Assembly: GCF_023264895.1 (NCBI RefSeq)
Contig: NZ_JAHFUY010000027.1
Span: forward strand, 1 to 59,815
Direction of reading: 5' to 3'
Length of the DNA stretch: 59,815 nt
Origin: Herbiconiux sp.
Lineage (GTDB): Bacteria > Actinomycetota > Actinomycetes > Actinomycetales > Microbacteriaceae
The position numbers and the translations under genes are program-made. Each line of letters opens with the position of its first letter. Within the stretch, counting starts at the first letter, position 1. The notes beneath the pieces are model-generated. The model searched no databases and had not been told where the DNA came from. It saw nothing but the letters and a program-made list of their open reading frames with translations. This document shows, in pieces, positions 1 to 8,344 of this stretch.

Positions 1-61
1 CGCGATCCGACCATTCCTCCCCGCCGGCTGCCACCCCGAACAACCCACGCCAAGCACGCCC

Positions 62-676
62 CTACCGCAAAGCCCCAGAAGGCATCCCCAAAGCCCACTC
101 CGCCACATCCGAGATGAAGCGAGCATGAGCCTCCCCCAGCAGATCCGCCCCACTGTTCACATAAGACCCGCTCCCATCCACAGCGATGAAGATCCGAGCG
201 CACACCACCTCCACGTCGACCTCCCCGAACTCCCCCGCAGCGACCCCTTCCCGCAGCAGCGCGAGAAGCCGCTCCCGGTCCAGCGCGTCCTGCTCGTCGA
301 GCACCACCCGCAGCGGTTCGCTGAACCGCGAGAGGTGCCGCGCGTTCAGCCACAGCCGCGCGAGCGGCGCCGAGGTCCCGCTCTCGATGTACCGGATGAA
401 GTGCACGAGCCGTTCGACCGGCGTCCCGGCAGCCGGGAAGAACCGCTCCCGTTCCACCTCGGCGGCCCGCGTGAACGCCTCGATCACGAGGTCCTCGGCC
501 GCCGGGAAGTAGTGGGTGATGAGGCCGGGCCGCACGCCGAGGCGGTCGGCGACGGCGCGCAGGGTGATGCGTTCGATCCCCTCCTCGAGCGCGATGTCGG
601 CCGCCGCCCCGAGGATCTCCTCGCGCCGCTCCTCGGGTCGTTTGCGGGATCGGGGTGACGGAGTGCTTGACGTCAT
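62..676 (-). CDS. TetR family transcriptional regulator
   Basis: Predicted DNA-binding repressor of 204 aa. The N-terminal 65 residues form a TetR helix-turn-helix (EEILGAAADIALEEG, then LRAVADRLGVRPGLITHYF), followed by a helical ligand domain. It diverges from the permease operon starting at 755, so it probably controls that operon and itself. An in-frame ATG lies at 685 and neither start has a clear Shine-Dalgarno sequence; the mRNA may be leaderless. The upstream open frame on this strand is Arg/Glu/His-rich shadow of the plus-strand genes. The ligand cannot be read from sequence. Confidence 0.88.
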   Translation of the reverse strand: MTSSTPSPRSRKRPEERREEILGAAADIALEEGIERITLRAVADRLGVRPGLITHYFPAAEDLVIEAFTRAAEVERERFFPAAGTPVERLVHFIRYIESGTSAPLARLWLNARHLSRFSEPLRVVLDEQDALDRERLLALLREGVAAGEFGEVDVEVVCARIFIAVDGSGSYVNSGADLLGEAHARFISDVAEWALGMPSGALR

Positions 677-691
677 GGGATCCATGTTATT

Positions 692-728
692 GACTGTGTG
701 ACCAACAGTCCATTGGGCGCGTGACCAA
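692..728. promoter_or_regulatory. Candidate TetR operator between the regulator and the permease operon
   Basis: GACTGT (692-697) and ACAGTC (705-710) form a perfect inverted repeat with a 7-nt spacer. The octamer GTGACCAA occurs at 698-705 and again at 721-728. The elements sit 15 to 50 bp upstream of the tetR start and just before the permease start. Assignment to this TetR is inference from position. Confidence 0.5.
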
Positions 729-754
729 TAGCCCGAGCATCCGAGAGGCACGGC

Positions 755-2239
755 ATGAACGACACCCCAGCGCGAGCGGCGCACGAAGCGCACGAAGCGC
801 AAGCGGCGCGCGGAGCGCACGAAGCGCGAACAGGCCGCCCCACCGACACGGCCGCGCATCCGGAGACCCGAGGCATCGAGCTCATCGCCGACTCCGAGCG
901 CAGCGGCCGCGCCCGCAGCCTCTTCTTCATCTGGGCCGCGCCCAGCGTGAGCATCCTCACCCTCACCATCGGCGCCACCCTCATCCTGCTCGGCCTCGAG
1001 CTCTGGCAGGCGGTCGCGGTCGTGCTCGCGGCCTCGCTGCTCTGGATCCTGCCCGGCATCGTCGCCGCGAGCGGCCCGGCGGCCGGCACGTCGGGCTCGG
1101 TCATCACCCGCGCGATGTACGGCATCCTCGGCAACCGGCTGTTCGTGGCGGTCGTCGGCTGGTTCATCGGTGCGGTGTTCCTCTCGCTCACCTGGCTCGC
1201 GTCGTCGTTCATGGGTGCCGACCTGCTGCGCCGTGTCGGAGTCGACGACCCGATCTGGGTGCCGATCGGGGTCACGATCGTGGTCTCGGCGGTCACCGTG
1301 CTCGTGGCGATCTACGGGCACGGCCTCATCGCGAAGCTCTACCCGGCCATGGCCGTAGCGCTGTTCCTGATCTTCCTGCTCGTCGCCGCCTTCATCCTGC
1401 CGACCGTCGACTGGCAGTACACGGCCCCCGCACCGCTCGAGGGCGTGGCGCTCTGGTCGGCGGTGTCGATCGGCTTCACGATCCTCGCCTCCACTCCCCT
1501 GTCGTTCATCAACAGCCCCGACATCGCCCGCTACCTCCCGCGCTCCACGAAGCCCTCGCACATCGCGGCGGCGACGGCGCTCGGCGGGGCCGTGCCGTTC
1601 GTGGTGTTCACGGTGCTCGGCGCGCTCCTCGCCACGAGCGTCGGCCCGGCAGCCTTCGATGCGGGCCTCGACGTGGCGCTGCTCGACCTGCTGCCCGTCT
1701 GGGTGGGGCCGCTGCTGGTGGCCGGCGTGATCATCAACACGATCGCACTCAACGCCATGACGGCCTACTCGTCGAGCATGGCGCTGCAGTCGATCGGGTT
1801 CCGGCTCCGTCGCATCCCGGCCACGGTGATCGTGGGGCTCGTGGGCACCGCGCTCACCATCTACCTCGTGCTGTCGTCGAGCCTGCTCGAGGCCGCGAAC
1901 CTCATGCTGCAGTTCCTCGTGATCGTCTCCGGCCCGGCCATGGCCATCTTCGTGGTCGATGCGCTGCTCCGGCGCTTCGCCTACGACGGGCTCGAACTCT
2001 TCGACGACCGGCCGGGCGGCCGCTACTGGTACTCGCACGGGTGGGGCGTCCCGGGCCTCGCCGCGCTCCTCCTCGGCGGCCTCGTCACGGCGCTCTCGCT
2101 CGCCACGGATGTCTGGGCCGGTCCGATCGCCGAGGCCACCGGCTACATCGACCTCTCGGTGCCGCTCGGCATGCTCGTGGCCGCCGCCGTCTACGCCGGC
2201 CTGCTGCGCACACCGCTCGGAAAGAAGGGACGACCATGA
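755..2239 (+). CDS. NCS1 family nucleobase/hydantoin-type permease
   Basis: Integral membrane transporter of 494 aa with about 12 hydrophobic segments, typical of nucleobase:cation symporter-1 proteins (cytosine, purine, allantoin and hydantoin carriers). Family-like stretches include the first membrane segment beginning FFIWAAPSVSILTL, the GTSGSVITRAMYGILGNR region and SFINSPDIARYLPR. The first ~45 residues are an unusual Ala/His/Glu-rich tail made of repeated HEA/AHEAR units. Its stop overlaps the amidohydrolase start (ATGA), so it is translationally coupled to the catabolic genes and probably imports their substrate. The transported compound is unknown. Confidence 0.9.
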   Translation: MNDTPARAAHEAHEAQAARGAHEARTGRPTDTAAHPETRGIELIADSERSGRARSLFFIWAAPSVSILTLTIGATLILLGLELWQAVAVVLAASLLWILPGIVAASGPAAGTSGSVITRAMYGILGNRLFVAVVGWFIGAVFLSLTWLASSFMGADLLRRVGVDDPIWVPIGVTIVVSAVTVLVAIYGHGLIAKLYPAMAVALFLIFLLVAAFILPTVDWQYTAPAPLEGVALWSAVSIGFTILASTPLSFINSPDIARYLPRSTKPSHIAAATALGGAVPFVVFTVLGALLATSVGPAAFDAGLDVALLDLLPVWVGPLLVAGVIINTIALNAMTAYSSSMALQSIGFRLRRIPATVIVGLVGTALTIYLVLSSSLLEAANLMLQFLVIVSGPAMAIFVVDALLRRFAYDGLELFDDRPGGRYWYSHGWGVPGLAALLLGGLVTALSLATDVWAGPIAEATGYIDLSVPLGMLVAAAVYAGLLRTPLGKKGRP

Positions 2240-3963
2240 CCACCCGCTACCGCAACGCCCGCATCTTCACGGCAGACCCGCATCCGGATCACGCCTGGGC
2301 CGAGACCCTCGTGGTCGACGGCGACATCATCACCTTCGTGGGCCGCGACGACGACGCTCCCGAAGCATCGACGACGGTGGATCTCGGCGGCCGCCTCGTG
2401 CTGCCCGGGTTCACGGATGCGCACACGCACCTCCTCATGATGGGTGCGGCCCTCGGCCAGGTCGCGTTGACCCACGCGCGCACCCTCGACGAGATCCAGG
2501 GGCTGCTCGCCGCCGCGCACGCCGCCGCGCCCTCGGCCACGGTGCTCCGCGGGCGCGGCTGGCTGTTCGACTCGATCCCGGGCGGCCTCCCGACCGCGGC
2601 GATGATCGATGCCGTCGTGAGCGACGTGCCGGTGTACCTCGACGCCAACGACTACCACTCGTGCTGGGTGAACGCCGCCGCCCTGGCCGAGCTCGGCATC
2701 ACCCGCGACACCCCCGATCCGCTCGGCGGGCGGATCGCGCGCGACGCCGACGGCGAACCGACCGGCCTGCTCTACGAGACCGCGGCGACGCAGTACGCGT
2801 GGGCGCACCGCGACGCCACGACCACCGACGCCGACCGTGATGCGGACGTGGAGCGCGTGCTCGAGGCCTACCTCGCGAGCGGGGTCACGGGTGTGGTCGA
2901 CATGGCGTTCGACGACTACGGTCTCGCGGCGTTCGAGCGGGCACGGGAGCGCCGGGGCGGCACGCTGCCCCTCCGGGTGGCCGCGCACTGGATCGTGGAG
3001 AACACCGGCGACGAGGCGGCGAACCTCGCGCAGGTGGCGCGCGCCGCCGAGCTGGCGGAGCGGACCGGCGGCACGGCCGGCAGGACGACCGGCGGCGGAA
3101 GCGACGCCGCGGTCGGGACGGCGCCGTGGCTGCGGGTCGTCGGCATCAAGCTCATCCTCGACGGCGTCATCGACGCCTGCACGGCGGCGATGCGGGAGCC
3201 CTACGCGGGCGGCGGCAACGCCGATCCGATCTGGCCCCTCGAGCAGCTGAAGCCCGTCGTGGCGGCGGCCGATGCGGCCGGCCTGCAGATCGCCCAGCAC
3301 GCGATCGGCGACCTCGCGAGCGGGATCGCCCTCGACGCCCTCGAGCACGCCATCGCGGTGAACGGCGAGCAGCCGGGCGACCGAGCAAGCGGCCCCGGTG
3401 CGGGCCGGCCCGGCCGCCTGCACCGGATCGAGCACCTCGAGTACGCGGCGCCGGGAACGGCCGAGCGGATGGCGGCGCTCGGGGTCACGGCCTCCATGCA
3501 GCCCGTGCACTCCGATCCGGCGATCTTCGACAACTGGGCCGCCCAGCTCGGCGACGAGCGCGTCGACCGGGCGTTCGCCTGGCCGGAGTACGAGCAGGCG
3601 GGAGCGCTGCTGGCGTTCTCGACCGACGCGCCGACGGCACCGCACGAGGCCCTCGCGAACCTCTACATCGCGGCCACCCGTGCTTCGGCGCTCGACCCGG
3701 CGGTGCCCGCCGTGCGTCCGCAGTTCGCGCTGCCGCTCGAGAGCGCCATCGGCCACGCCACGCGCGACGCGGCGGCCTCGGTGGGAGACGGCGCCTGGCG
3801 CGGCAGACTCGCCCCCGGGTTCGCCGCCGACCTGATCGTGCTCGACACCGATCCGTTCACCGCCGGAGCGCCGTCCTTGCTCGGAGCCCGCGTTCTCGAG
3901 ACGATCGTCGCAGGGCGATCGCAGCACACCGCAGCAGCACCCACCGAGGAGGAAGCACGATGA
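2236..3963 (+). CDS. Amidohydrolase family 3 protein (YtcJ-like)
   Basis: Metal-dependent hydrolase of 575 aa. The metal site is visible: DAHTH (61-65), Lys305 in GIKLILDG, His355 in QHAIGD, His400 in HRIEH and Asp464 in FSTDAP. The C-terminal strand region LAPGFAADLIVLDTDPF is typical of the amidohydrolase_3 (YtcJ/NfdA) group, which hydrolyses amide, N-formyl or cyclic amide bonds. The ATG overlaps the permease stop, and its own stop overlaps the next start. A low-complexity Gly/Thr insert near residues 278-290 is not a family feature. Substrate unknown; the context suggests ring opening or deacylation of an imported nitrogen compound. Confidence 0.88.
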   Translation: MTTRYRNARIFTADPHPDHAWAETLVVDGDIITFVGRDDDAPEASTTVDLGGRLVLPGFTDAHTHLLMMGAALGQVALTHARTLDEIQGLLAAAHAAAPSATVLRGRGWLFDSIPGGLPTAAMIDAVVSDVPVYLDANDYHSCWVNAAALAELGITRDTPDPLGGRIARDADGEPTGLLYETAATQYAWAHRDATTTDADRDADVERVLEAYLASGVTGVVDMAFDDYGLAAFERARERRGGTLPLRVAAHWIVENTGDEAANLAQVARAAELAERTGGTAGRTTGGGSDAAVGTAPWLRVVGIKLILDGVIDACTAAMREPYAGGGNADPIWPLEQLKPVVAAADAAGLQIAQHAIGDLASGIALDALEHAIAVNGEQPGDRASGPGAGRPGRLHRIEHLEYAAPGTAERMAALGVTASMQPVHSDPAIFDNWAAQLGDERVDRAFAWPEYEQAGALLAFSTDAPTAPHEALANLYIAATRASALDPAVPAVRPQFALPLESAIGHATRDAAASVGDGAWRGRLAPGFAADLIVLDTDPFTAGAPSLLGARVLETIVAGRSQHTAAAPTEEEAR

Positions 3964-5060
3964 CCTGGAGGATGCCGTCCGAGACGGCCGAGCACACCCG
4001 CACCTGGATGGCGTTCCCCCGCGAGGGCATCACGCTCGGCGGCACCGACGCCGAGCGCACGGCGGGCTACGCGGCCTGGACCGCCGTGGCCCACGCCGTC
4101 GCCGAGTTCGAGCCCGTCACGATGGTGGTCGACCCGAGCGAGACGGCGCGCGCCCGGCGCATGCTGTCCGGCGACATCGAGCTGCTCGAGGCGCCCCTCG
4201 ACGAGTTCTGGATGCGCGATGTCGGCCCCACCTTCGTGCTCGACGACGACCGGCCCGGCCACCTCGGCGCCGTCGACTGGACCTTCAACGGCTGGGGCGA
4301 CCACGAGTGGTCCGAGTGGCGGCTGTCGGCCGGTCTCGGCCGCGTGGTCGCCGAGGCCGCGGGTGCCGAGCTCGTGAGCTCGCTGCTCGTGAACGAGGGC
4401 GGCGGCATCCACGTCGACGGCGCCGGCACCGTGCTCGTCACCGAGACCGTGCAGCTCGACCCCCGCCGGAACCCCTACGCCGACCGTGCCCGGGTGGAGG
4501 CGGAGCTCCGGCGCACCATCGGCGCCACGCGCGTCGTCTGGCTGCCCCGCGGCCTCACCCGCGACTACGACCACTTCGGCACGAGCGGTCACGTCGACAT
4601 CGTCGCCACGATCACGGCTCCCGGCACCGTGCTGCTGCACGACCAGCGCGACCCGCAGCATCCCGACCACGCGGTCTCGGCCGAGCTCCGCGCGTTCCTC
4701 GCCGGGCAGACGGATGCGGCCGGGCGGCCCTTCACAGTCGTCGACCTGCCGGCCCCGGCGACCCTCCGCGACGCGGTCGAGGCGAACGACGCCGCCGATG
4801 CGGCCGGCACCGCGGTCGCCGATGCCGACGCAGGCGCCGCCGGCGACTTCGTCGACTGGAGCTACGTCAACCACCTCGTCGTCAACGCAGGCGTCGTCGC
4901 CTGCGGCTTCGACGAGCCCGAGGCCGACGCCGGGGCCCGCGAGATCCTCGCCGAGGCCTATCCGGGCCGCACGGTGGTGACGGTCGACGCGCGCGAGCTC
5001 TTCGCCCGCGGCGGCGGCATCCACTGCATCACCCAGCAGCAGCCCGCGGTGACGTCGTGA
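3960..5060 (+). CDS. Agmatine deiminase / peptidyl-arginine deiminase family protein
   Basis: Guanidino-modifying enzyme of 366 aa in the pentein fold. Diagnostic segments are WMRDVGP (84-90), NEGGGIHVDG (145-154), GHVD (210-213) and the C-terminal GGGIHCITQQQP with catalytic Cys356. True agmatine deiminases turn agmatine into N-carbamoylputrescine and ammonia. This copy is divergent between residues 215 and 320 and has an Ala/Asp-rich insert (about 270-300), so the substrate may be another guanidino or amidino compound. It overlaps both neighbours by 4 bp, so it acts in the same pathway as the amidohydrolase and amidase. Confidence 0.85.
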   Translation: MTWRMPSETAEHTRTWMAFPREGITLGGTDAERTAGYAAWTAVAHAVAEFEPVTMVVDPSETARARRMLSGDIELLEAPLDEFWMRDVGPTFVLDDDRPGHLGAVDWTFNGWGDHEWSEWRLSAGLGRVVAEAAGAELVSSLLVNEGGGIHVDGAGTVLVTETVQLDPRRNPYADRARVEAELRRTIGATRVVWLPRGLTRDYDHFGTSGHVDIVATITAPGTVLLHDQRDPQHPDHAVSAELRAFLAGQTDAAGRPFTVVDLPAPATLRDAVEANDAADAAGTAVADADAGAAGDFVDWSYVNHLVVNAGVVACGFDEPEADAGAREILAEAYPGRTVVTVDARELFARGGGIHCITQQQPAVTS

Positions 5061-6778
5061 TCGAGGTGCACGAGGCATCCGTCGCCGACCTGCAGCGCGC
5101 CCTCGCCGAGGGGAGCACGACGGCGGTCGAGCTCGTGCGCGCCCACCTCGCCCGCATCGACGCCTTCGACGGGCCCGCGACGCCCACGGCCCTGAACTCG
5201 GTCGTGGTGCGGAACCCCGAGGCCCTCGCCGAGGCCGAGGTGTCGGATGCCCGGCGACGTGCCGGGGAGACGCTCGGCCCGCTCGACGGCATCCCCTACA
5301 CCGCGAAGGACAGCTACCTCGTGCGGGGCCTCACCGCCGCGGCCGGCAGCCCGGCGTTCGCCGAGCTCGTCGCCCAGCGGGATGCCTTCACCATCGAGCG
5401 GCTGCGCGCGGGCGGTGCGATCTGCCTCGGCCTCACCAACATGCCGCCGATGGCCAACGGCGGCATGCAGCGGGGCGTCTACGGCCGGGCCGAGAGCCCC
5501 TACGACGCCGCCTTCCTCACCTCGGCGTTCGGCTCGGGCTCCTCGAACGGCTCGGGCACCGCCACCGCGGCGAGCCTCGGTGTCTTCGGGCTCGGCGAGG
5601 AGACCTGGTCTAGCGGCCGGGCGCCGGCCTCGTGCAACGCGCTCTGCGCCTACACGCCCTCGCGCGGGGTGATCTCGGTGCGCGGCAACTGGCCGCTCAC
5701 CCCCACGATGGATGTCGTCGTGCCCCACACGCGCTCGATGGCCGACCTCCTGGCGGTGCTCGACATCATCGTCGCCGACGATCCCGAGACGCGTGGCGAC
5801 TTCTGGCGCGCGCAGCCGTGGGTGCCGCTGCCGTCGGCCTCCGAGGTGCGGCCTCCCTCGTACCCGGCTCTCGCCCCGGTCGATGCGTCGGCCGCCCGTG
5901 AGCGGCTGGCCGGGGCGCGCCTGGGTGTTCCGCGTCTCTACATCAACGCCGATCCGCTCGCCGGCACCGCCGAGCCTGCGGGCATCGGCGGTGCCACGGG
6001 TCAGCGGATCGAGACGCGGCAGTCGGTCATCGACCTCTGGGAGTCGGCGCGCGCCGACCTCGAGGCCGCGGGCGCGAGCGTCGTGGAGGTCGACTTCCCG
6101 CTCGTGTCGAACTACGAGGGCGACCGGCCGGGCGCGCCCACGATCCTCACGCGGGGGCTGGTGTCGCCGGAGTTCCTGCAGCGCGAGATCGTGGACCTCT
6201 CGGCGTGGGCGTGGGACGACTTCCTGCGCGCCAACGGCGATCCCGCCCTGCCGTCGCTCGACGGGGTCGACGGCGCGCAGATCTTCCCGCAGCCGCCCGG
6301 CGCCCTCCCCGACCGCTACGACGGCTTCCCGGACGACATCGCCGACTACCCGCGTCAGGTGCGCGAGCATCCGGTCTCGGCGTTCACCGAGATCCCTCAC
6401 CTCGAGGAGGGGGTGCGGGGCCTCGAGGAGACCCGCCGGCTCGACCTCGAGGAGTGGATGGACGGGCTCGGCCTCGACGCGGTCGTCTTCCCGGCGATGG
6501 CCGATGTGGCCCCCGCCGACGCCGACGTGGAGCCCGCCTCGGCCGACATCGCGTGGCGGAACGGGGTCTGGGTGGCCAACGGCAACCTCGCCATCCGGCA
6601 CGCCGGGGTGCCCACCGTGACCGTGCCGATGGGCACCATGAGCGACACCGGAATGCCCGTGGGGCTCACCTTCGCGGGCCGCGGGCACTCCGACAGCGCG
6701 CTCCTCGCGCTCGCGGCGGCGTTCGAGCGGCTCGCGCCGCGGCGCACCCCGCCCCCGCGCACGCCGCCGCTCGGGTGA
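5057..6778 (+). CDS. Amidase signature family hydrolase
   Basis: Predicted amide hydrolase of 573 aa with the Ser-cisSer-Lys arrangement: Lys84 in YTAKDS, cis-Ser163 in GSSNGSG and nucleophile Ser186 in ETWSSGRAPA. The nucleophile loop has Trp-Ser where many members have Gly-Gly. Translation starts at a GTG that overlaps the deiminase stop (GTGA). It is longer than typical amidases (450-500 aa) because of an insert after residue 250. It is the last gene of the operon. A carbamoyl or carboxamide intermediate made by the upstream deiminase is an attractive but unproven substrate. Confidence 0.88.
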   Translation: MIEVHEASVADLQRALAEGSTTAVELVRAHLARIDAFDGPATPTALNSVVVRNPEALAEAEVSDARRRAGETLGPLDGIPYTAKDSYLVRGLTAAAGSPAFAELVAQRDAFTIERLRAGGAICLGLTNMPPMANGGMQRGVYGRAESPYDAAFLTSAFGSGSSNGSGTATAASLGVFGLGEETWSSGRAPASCNALCAYTPSRGVISVRGNWPLTPTMDVVVPHTRSMADLLAVLDIIVADDPETRGDFWRAQPWVPLPSASEVRPPSYPALAPVDASAARERLAGARLGVPRLYINADPLAGTAEPAGIGGATGQRIETRQSVIDLWESARADLEAAGASVVEVDFPLVSNYEGDRPGAPTILTRGLVSPEFLQREIVDLSAWAWDDFLRANGDPALPSLDGVDGAQIFPQPPGALPDRYDGFPDDIADYPRQVREHPVSAFTEIPHLEEGVRGLEETRRLDLEEWMDGLGLDAVVFPAMADVAPADADVEPASADIAWRNGVWVANGNLAIRHAGVPTVTVPMGTMSDTGMPVGLTFAGRGHSDSALLALAAAFERLAPRRTPPPRTPPLG

Positions 6779-6946
6779 GTCGCTCGGGTCAGGCGTTCGG
6801 CCCGGCACCGTGACGAGGCATCACGGTGACGGGGCATGTGGGGATGCCCCGCCACCGCGCATCGACGTCCCCCTCCACCCGAGACAGACGCGACTCCGTC
6901 AGGCTAGGGCCGACGAGGGGTCGCTGCCCCGGGGTTGATTTGCGGG

Positions 6947-6974
6947 CGCGTTCGTGCAGGTCGCGTTCGTGCAG
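6947..6974. repeat. Tandem 13-bp direct repeat upstream of a small membrane protein
   Basis: CGCGTTCGTGCAG occurs at 6947-6959 and again at 6962-6974, a 15-bp period. A TACAGT -10-like hexamer follows at 7011-7016 and a small gene starts at 7041. The spacing could suit an activator binding two faces of the helix, but this is inference. The rest of 6779-7040 holds no other feature I can support. Confidence 0.45.
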
Positions 6975-7040
6975 TGCGCGCAAGCCCCTGCCGGAACGCA
7001 CGCCGAGGACTACAGTCGGCCTCAACGTGAAGGAGCGACG

Positions 7041-7163
7041 ATGAACGACGAACCCTACCTCTGGCTCGAATACCTCTACATCGGCCTGCTGGGGCTGGCG
7101 ACCGTGGCGATCGTGTGGGTGTCGGCGATCGTCATCCTCAGGCTCTTCCGGGGCCAGCGCTGA
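7041..7163 (+). CDS. Small single-pass membrane protein
   Basis: A 40-aa protein (MNDEPYLWLEYLYIGLLG...) with one membrane helix at about residues 12-34 and a basic tail (RLFRGQR). AAGGAG at 7030-7035 lies 5 nt before the ATG, and a TACAGT -10-like box is at 7011-7016. It stands alone between the amidase operon and the aromatic locus. I do not recognise the family. Confidence 0.6.
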   Translation: MNDEPYLWLEYLYIGLLGLATVAIVWVSAIVILRLFRGQR

Positions 7164-7570
7164 CAGTTCGCCGCACGGTTGTCGACCCCCTGGACAGCCG
7201 CGGAAACGCGTCGTAGCCTTTCCTGAGGTCGCGACGCTGAATCCCTATCAGGGTGGCCGCGGTCGTCTCGGAGTCCTGGTTCGCAGACCGAACCGCTCCG
7301 CACAGAGGGCAAGGGCGCCCCACAACGTCGTGCAGCGCCCTTGCTCTCGTCCAAGCCTCCGGCCTGCCGCCTTTTGGCCTTCAGCACTCCGGTAGAAAGA
7401 CCTGTGGCCCCAGGTGGGTGCTCCTGGGGCCACGCCGAAGCAACTGCGTTCGGGTCGGCCGCCGAAGGATGGGGATCGGAACGGCGGCCGTGGCCATCGT
7501 ATGCGCACCGCCTGCCGCACCGCGGGCCACCGCGCCGTGCTTCACCCGCACATTCACCCGACGGCCCCGT
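7164..7570. other. Gene-free region with clustered hairpins
   Basis: No convincing coding or RNA gene is visible; the open frames crossing it have no ribosome site and shadow-like composition. It holds three hairpins: GGTTCG/CGAACC (7278-7294), a 14-bp stem with one mismatch (7305-7318 with 7335-7348), and the 11-bp hairpin at 7404-7433. It separates plus-strand and minus-strand operons that end toward each other, so termination is the simplest role. Confidence 0.5.
7404..7433 (-). terminator. Probable terminator of the minus-strand cyclase operon
   Basis: GTGGCCCCAGG (7404-7414) pairs perfectly with CCTGGGGCCAC (7423-7433) across an 8-nt loop. On the minus strand a short T-containing run (AGGTCTTTC) follows. 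It lies about 140 bp past the cyclase stop codon. Confidence 0.5.
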
Positions 7571-8344
7571 TCACTCGTCGATCAGCGCGACGGCCCTCGT
7601 CCATCCGGCCGATGCACCGAGGATCTTCGCGGGGAAGCACGAGACCGTGAAACCGGAGTCGGGCAGTGTGTCGAGTGCCGTGAGCTTCTCGATCTGGCAG
7701 TAGGCGGCCTCCATGCCCGCCTTGTGACCTTCCCACACGATGCTCGGGTCCCCGGTTTCAGCGAAACGAGCAGCGGTGGCCGAAAAGGGTGCATCCCAGC
7801 TCCAGCCGTCGGTACCCACCACTCGAATGCCGGCCGCAATCAGATGGAGTGTCGCTTCCCGGCCGAAGCCGCAGCCGCTGTCGACGAAGTCGCCGTGCCC
7901 GAGTCGCGCTCCGGCTGCCGTGTTCGCAAGCACGATGTCGAACGGGTGGAGCTCGTACCCGATGCGGGCGAGTTCGGCGTCGATGTCAGCAGGCTGCACG
8001 ACATACCCGTCGGGGAGGTGCCTGAAGTCGAGTTTGACGCCCGGTGCGAAGAACCATTCCAGCGGAACGGCATCGATACCCCAGGCGGGCTCGCCTCGGT
8101 TCATCGTGGGATGGTAATGCCACGGGGAATCCACATGCGTCCCATTGTGGGTCGAGAGGGTCACGTTCTCGACGGCCCATCCCGTTCCTCCGGTCAACTC
8201 CTCGATGGCCAGACCCGGGAACAACGATTCCACGAGAGATTCGGTCTGCTCGTGCGTGGTGTACTCGATCCGCGGCCGCTGGAACGGCGGATCTGCGACG
8301 GTGTCGTTGTCCAGTGTGATGGAGAGGTCGATGATCCTCATCAT
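7571..8344 (-). CDS. Cyclase family protein (kynurenine formamidase-like)
   Basis: Metal-dependent hydrolase of 257 aa with the family motif HNGTHVDSPWH at residues 66-76 (HxGTHxDxPxH). Members hydrolyse N-formyl or cyclic amides, such as N-formylkynurenine or isatin, and are common in aromatic and heteroaromatic degradation clusters. The ATG overlaps the stop of the upstream dioxygenase gene by 4 bp, indicating coupled translation. The pair suggests ring cleavage followed by hydrolysis of an amide or lactone intermediate; the exact substrate is not readable. Confidence 0.85.
   Translation of the reverse strand: MMRIIDLSITLDNDTVADPPFQRPRIEYTTHEQTESLVESLFPGLAIEELTGGTGWAVENVTLSTHNGTHVDSPWHYHPTMNRGEPAWGIDAVPLEWFFAPGVKLDFRHLPDGYVVQPADIDAELARIGYELHPFDIVLANTAAGARLGHGDFVDSGCGFGREATLHLIAAGIRVVGTDGWSWDAPFSATAARFAETGDPSIVWEGHKAGMEAAYCQIEKLTALDTLPDSGFTVSCFPAKILGASAGWTRAVALIDE

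Noticed and set aside
62..2038. A 658-aa minus-strand frame including the TetR gene
   Set aside because: The part beyond 676-685 is Arg/Glu/His/Asp-rich antisense of the permease gene and lacks a ribosome site; only the TetR portion is real.
721..3963. A 1080-aa plus-strand frame upstream of the amidohydrolase
   Set aside because: The first 505 residues are Arg/His/Pro-rich out-of-frame translation of the permease; the amidohydrolase starts at 2236.
7278..7294. A possible tRNA T-arm (GGTTCG...CGAACC)
   Set aside because: No acceptor, D or anticodon arm can be built around it; only a simple hairpin is present.
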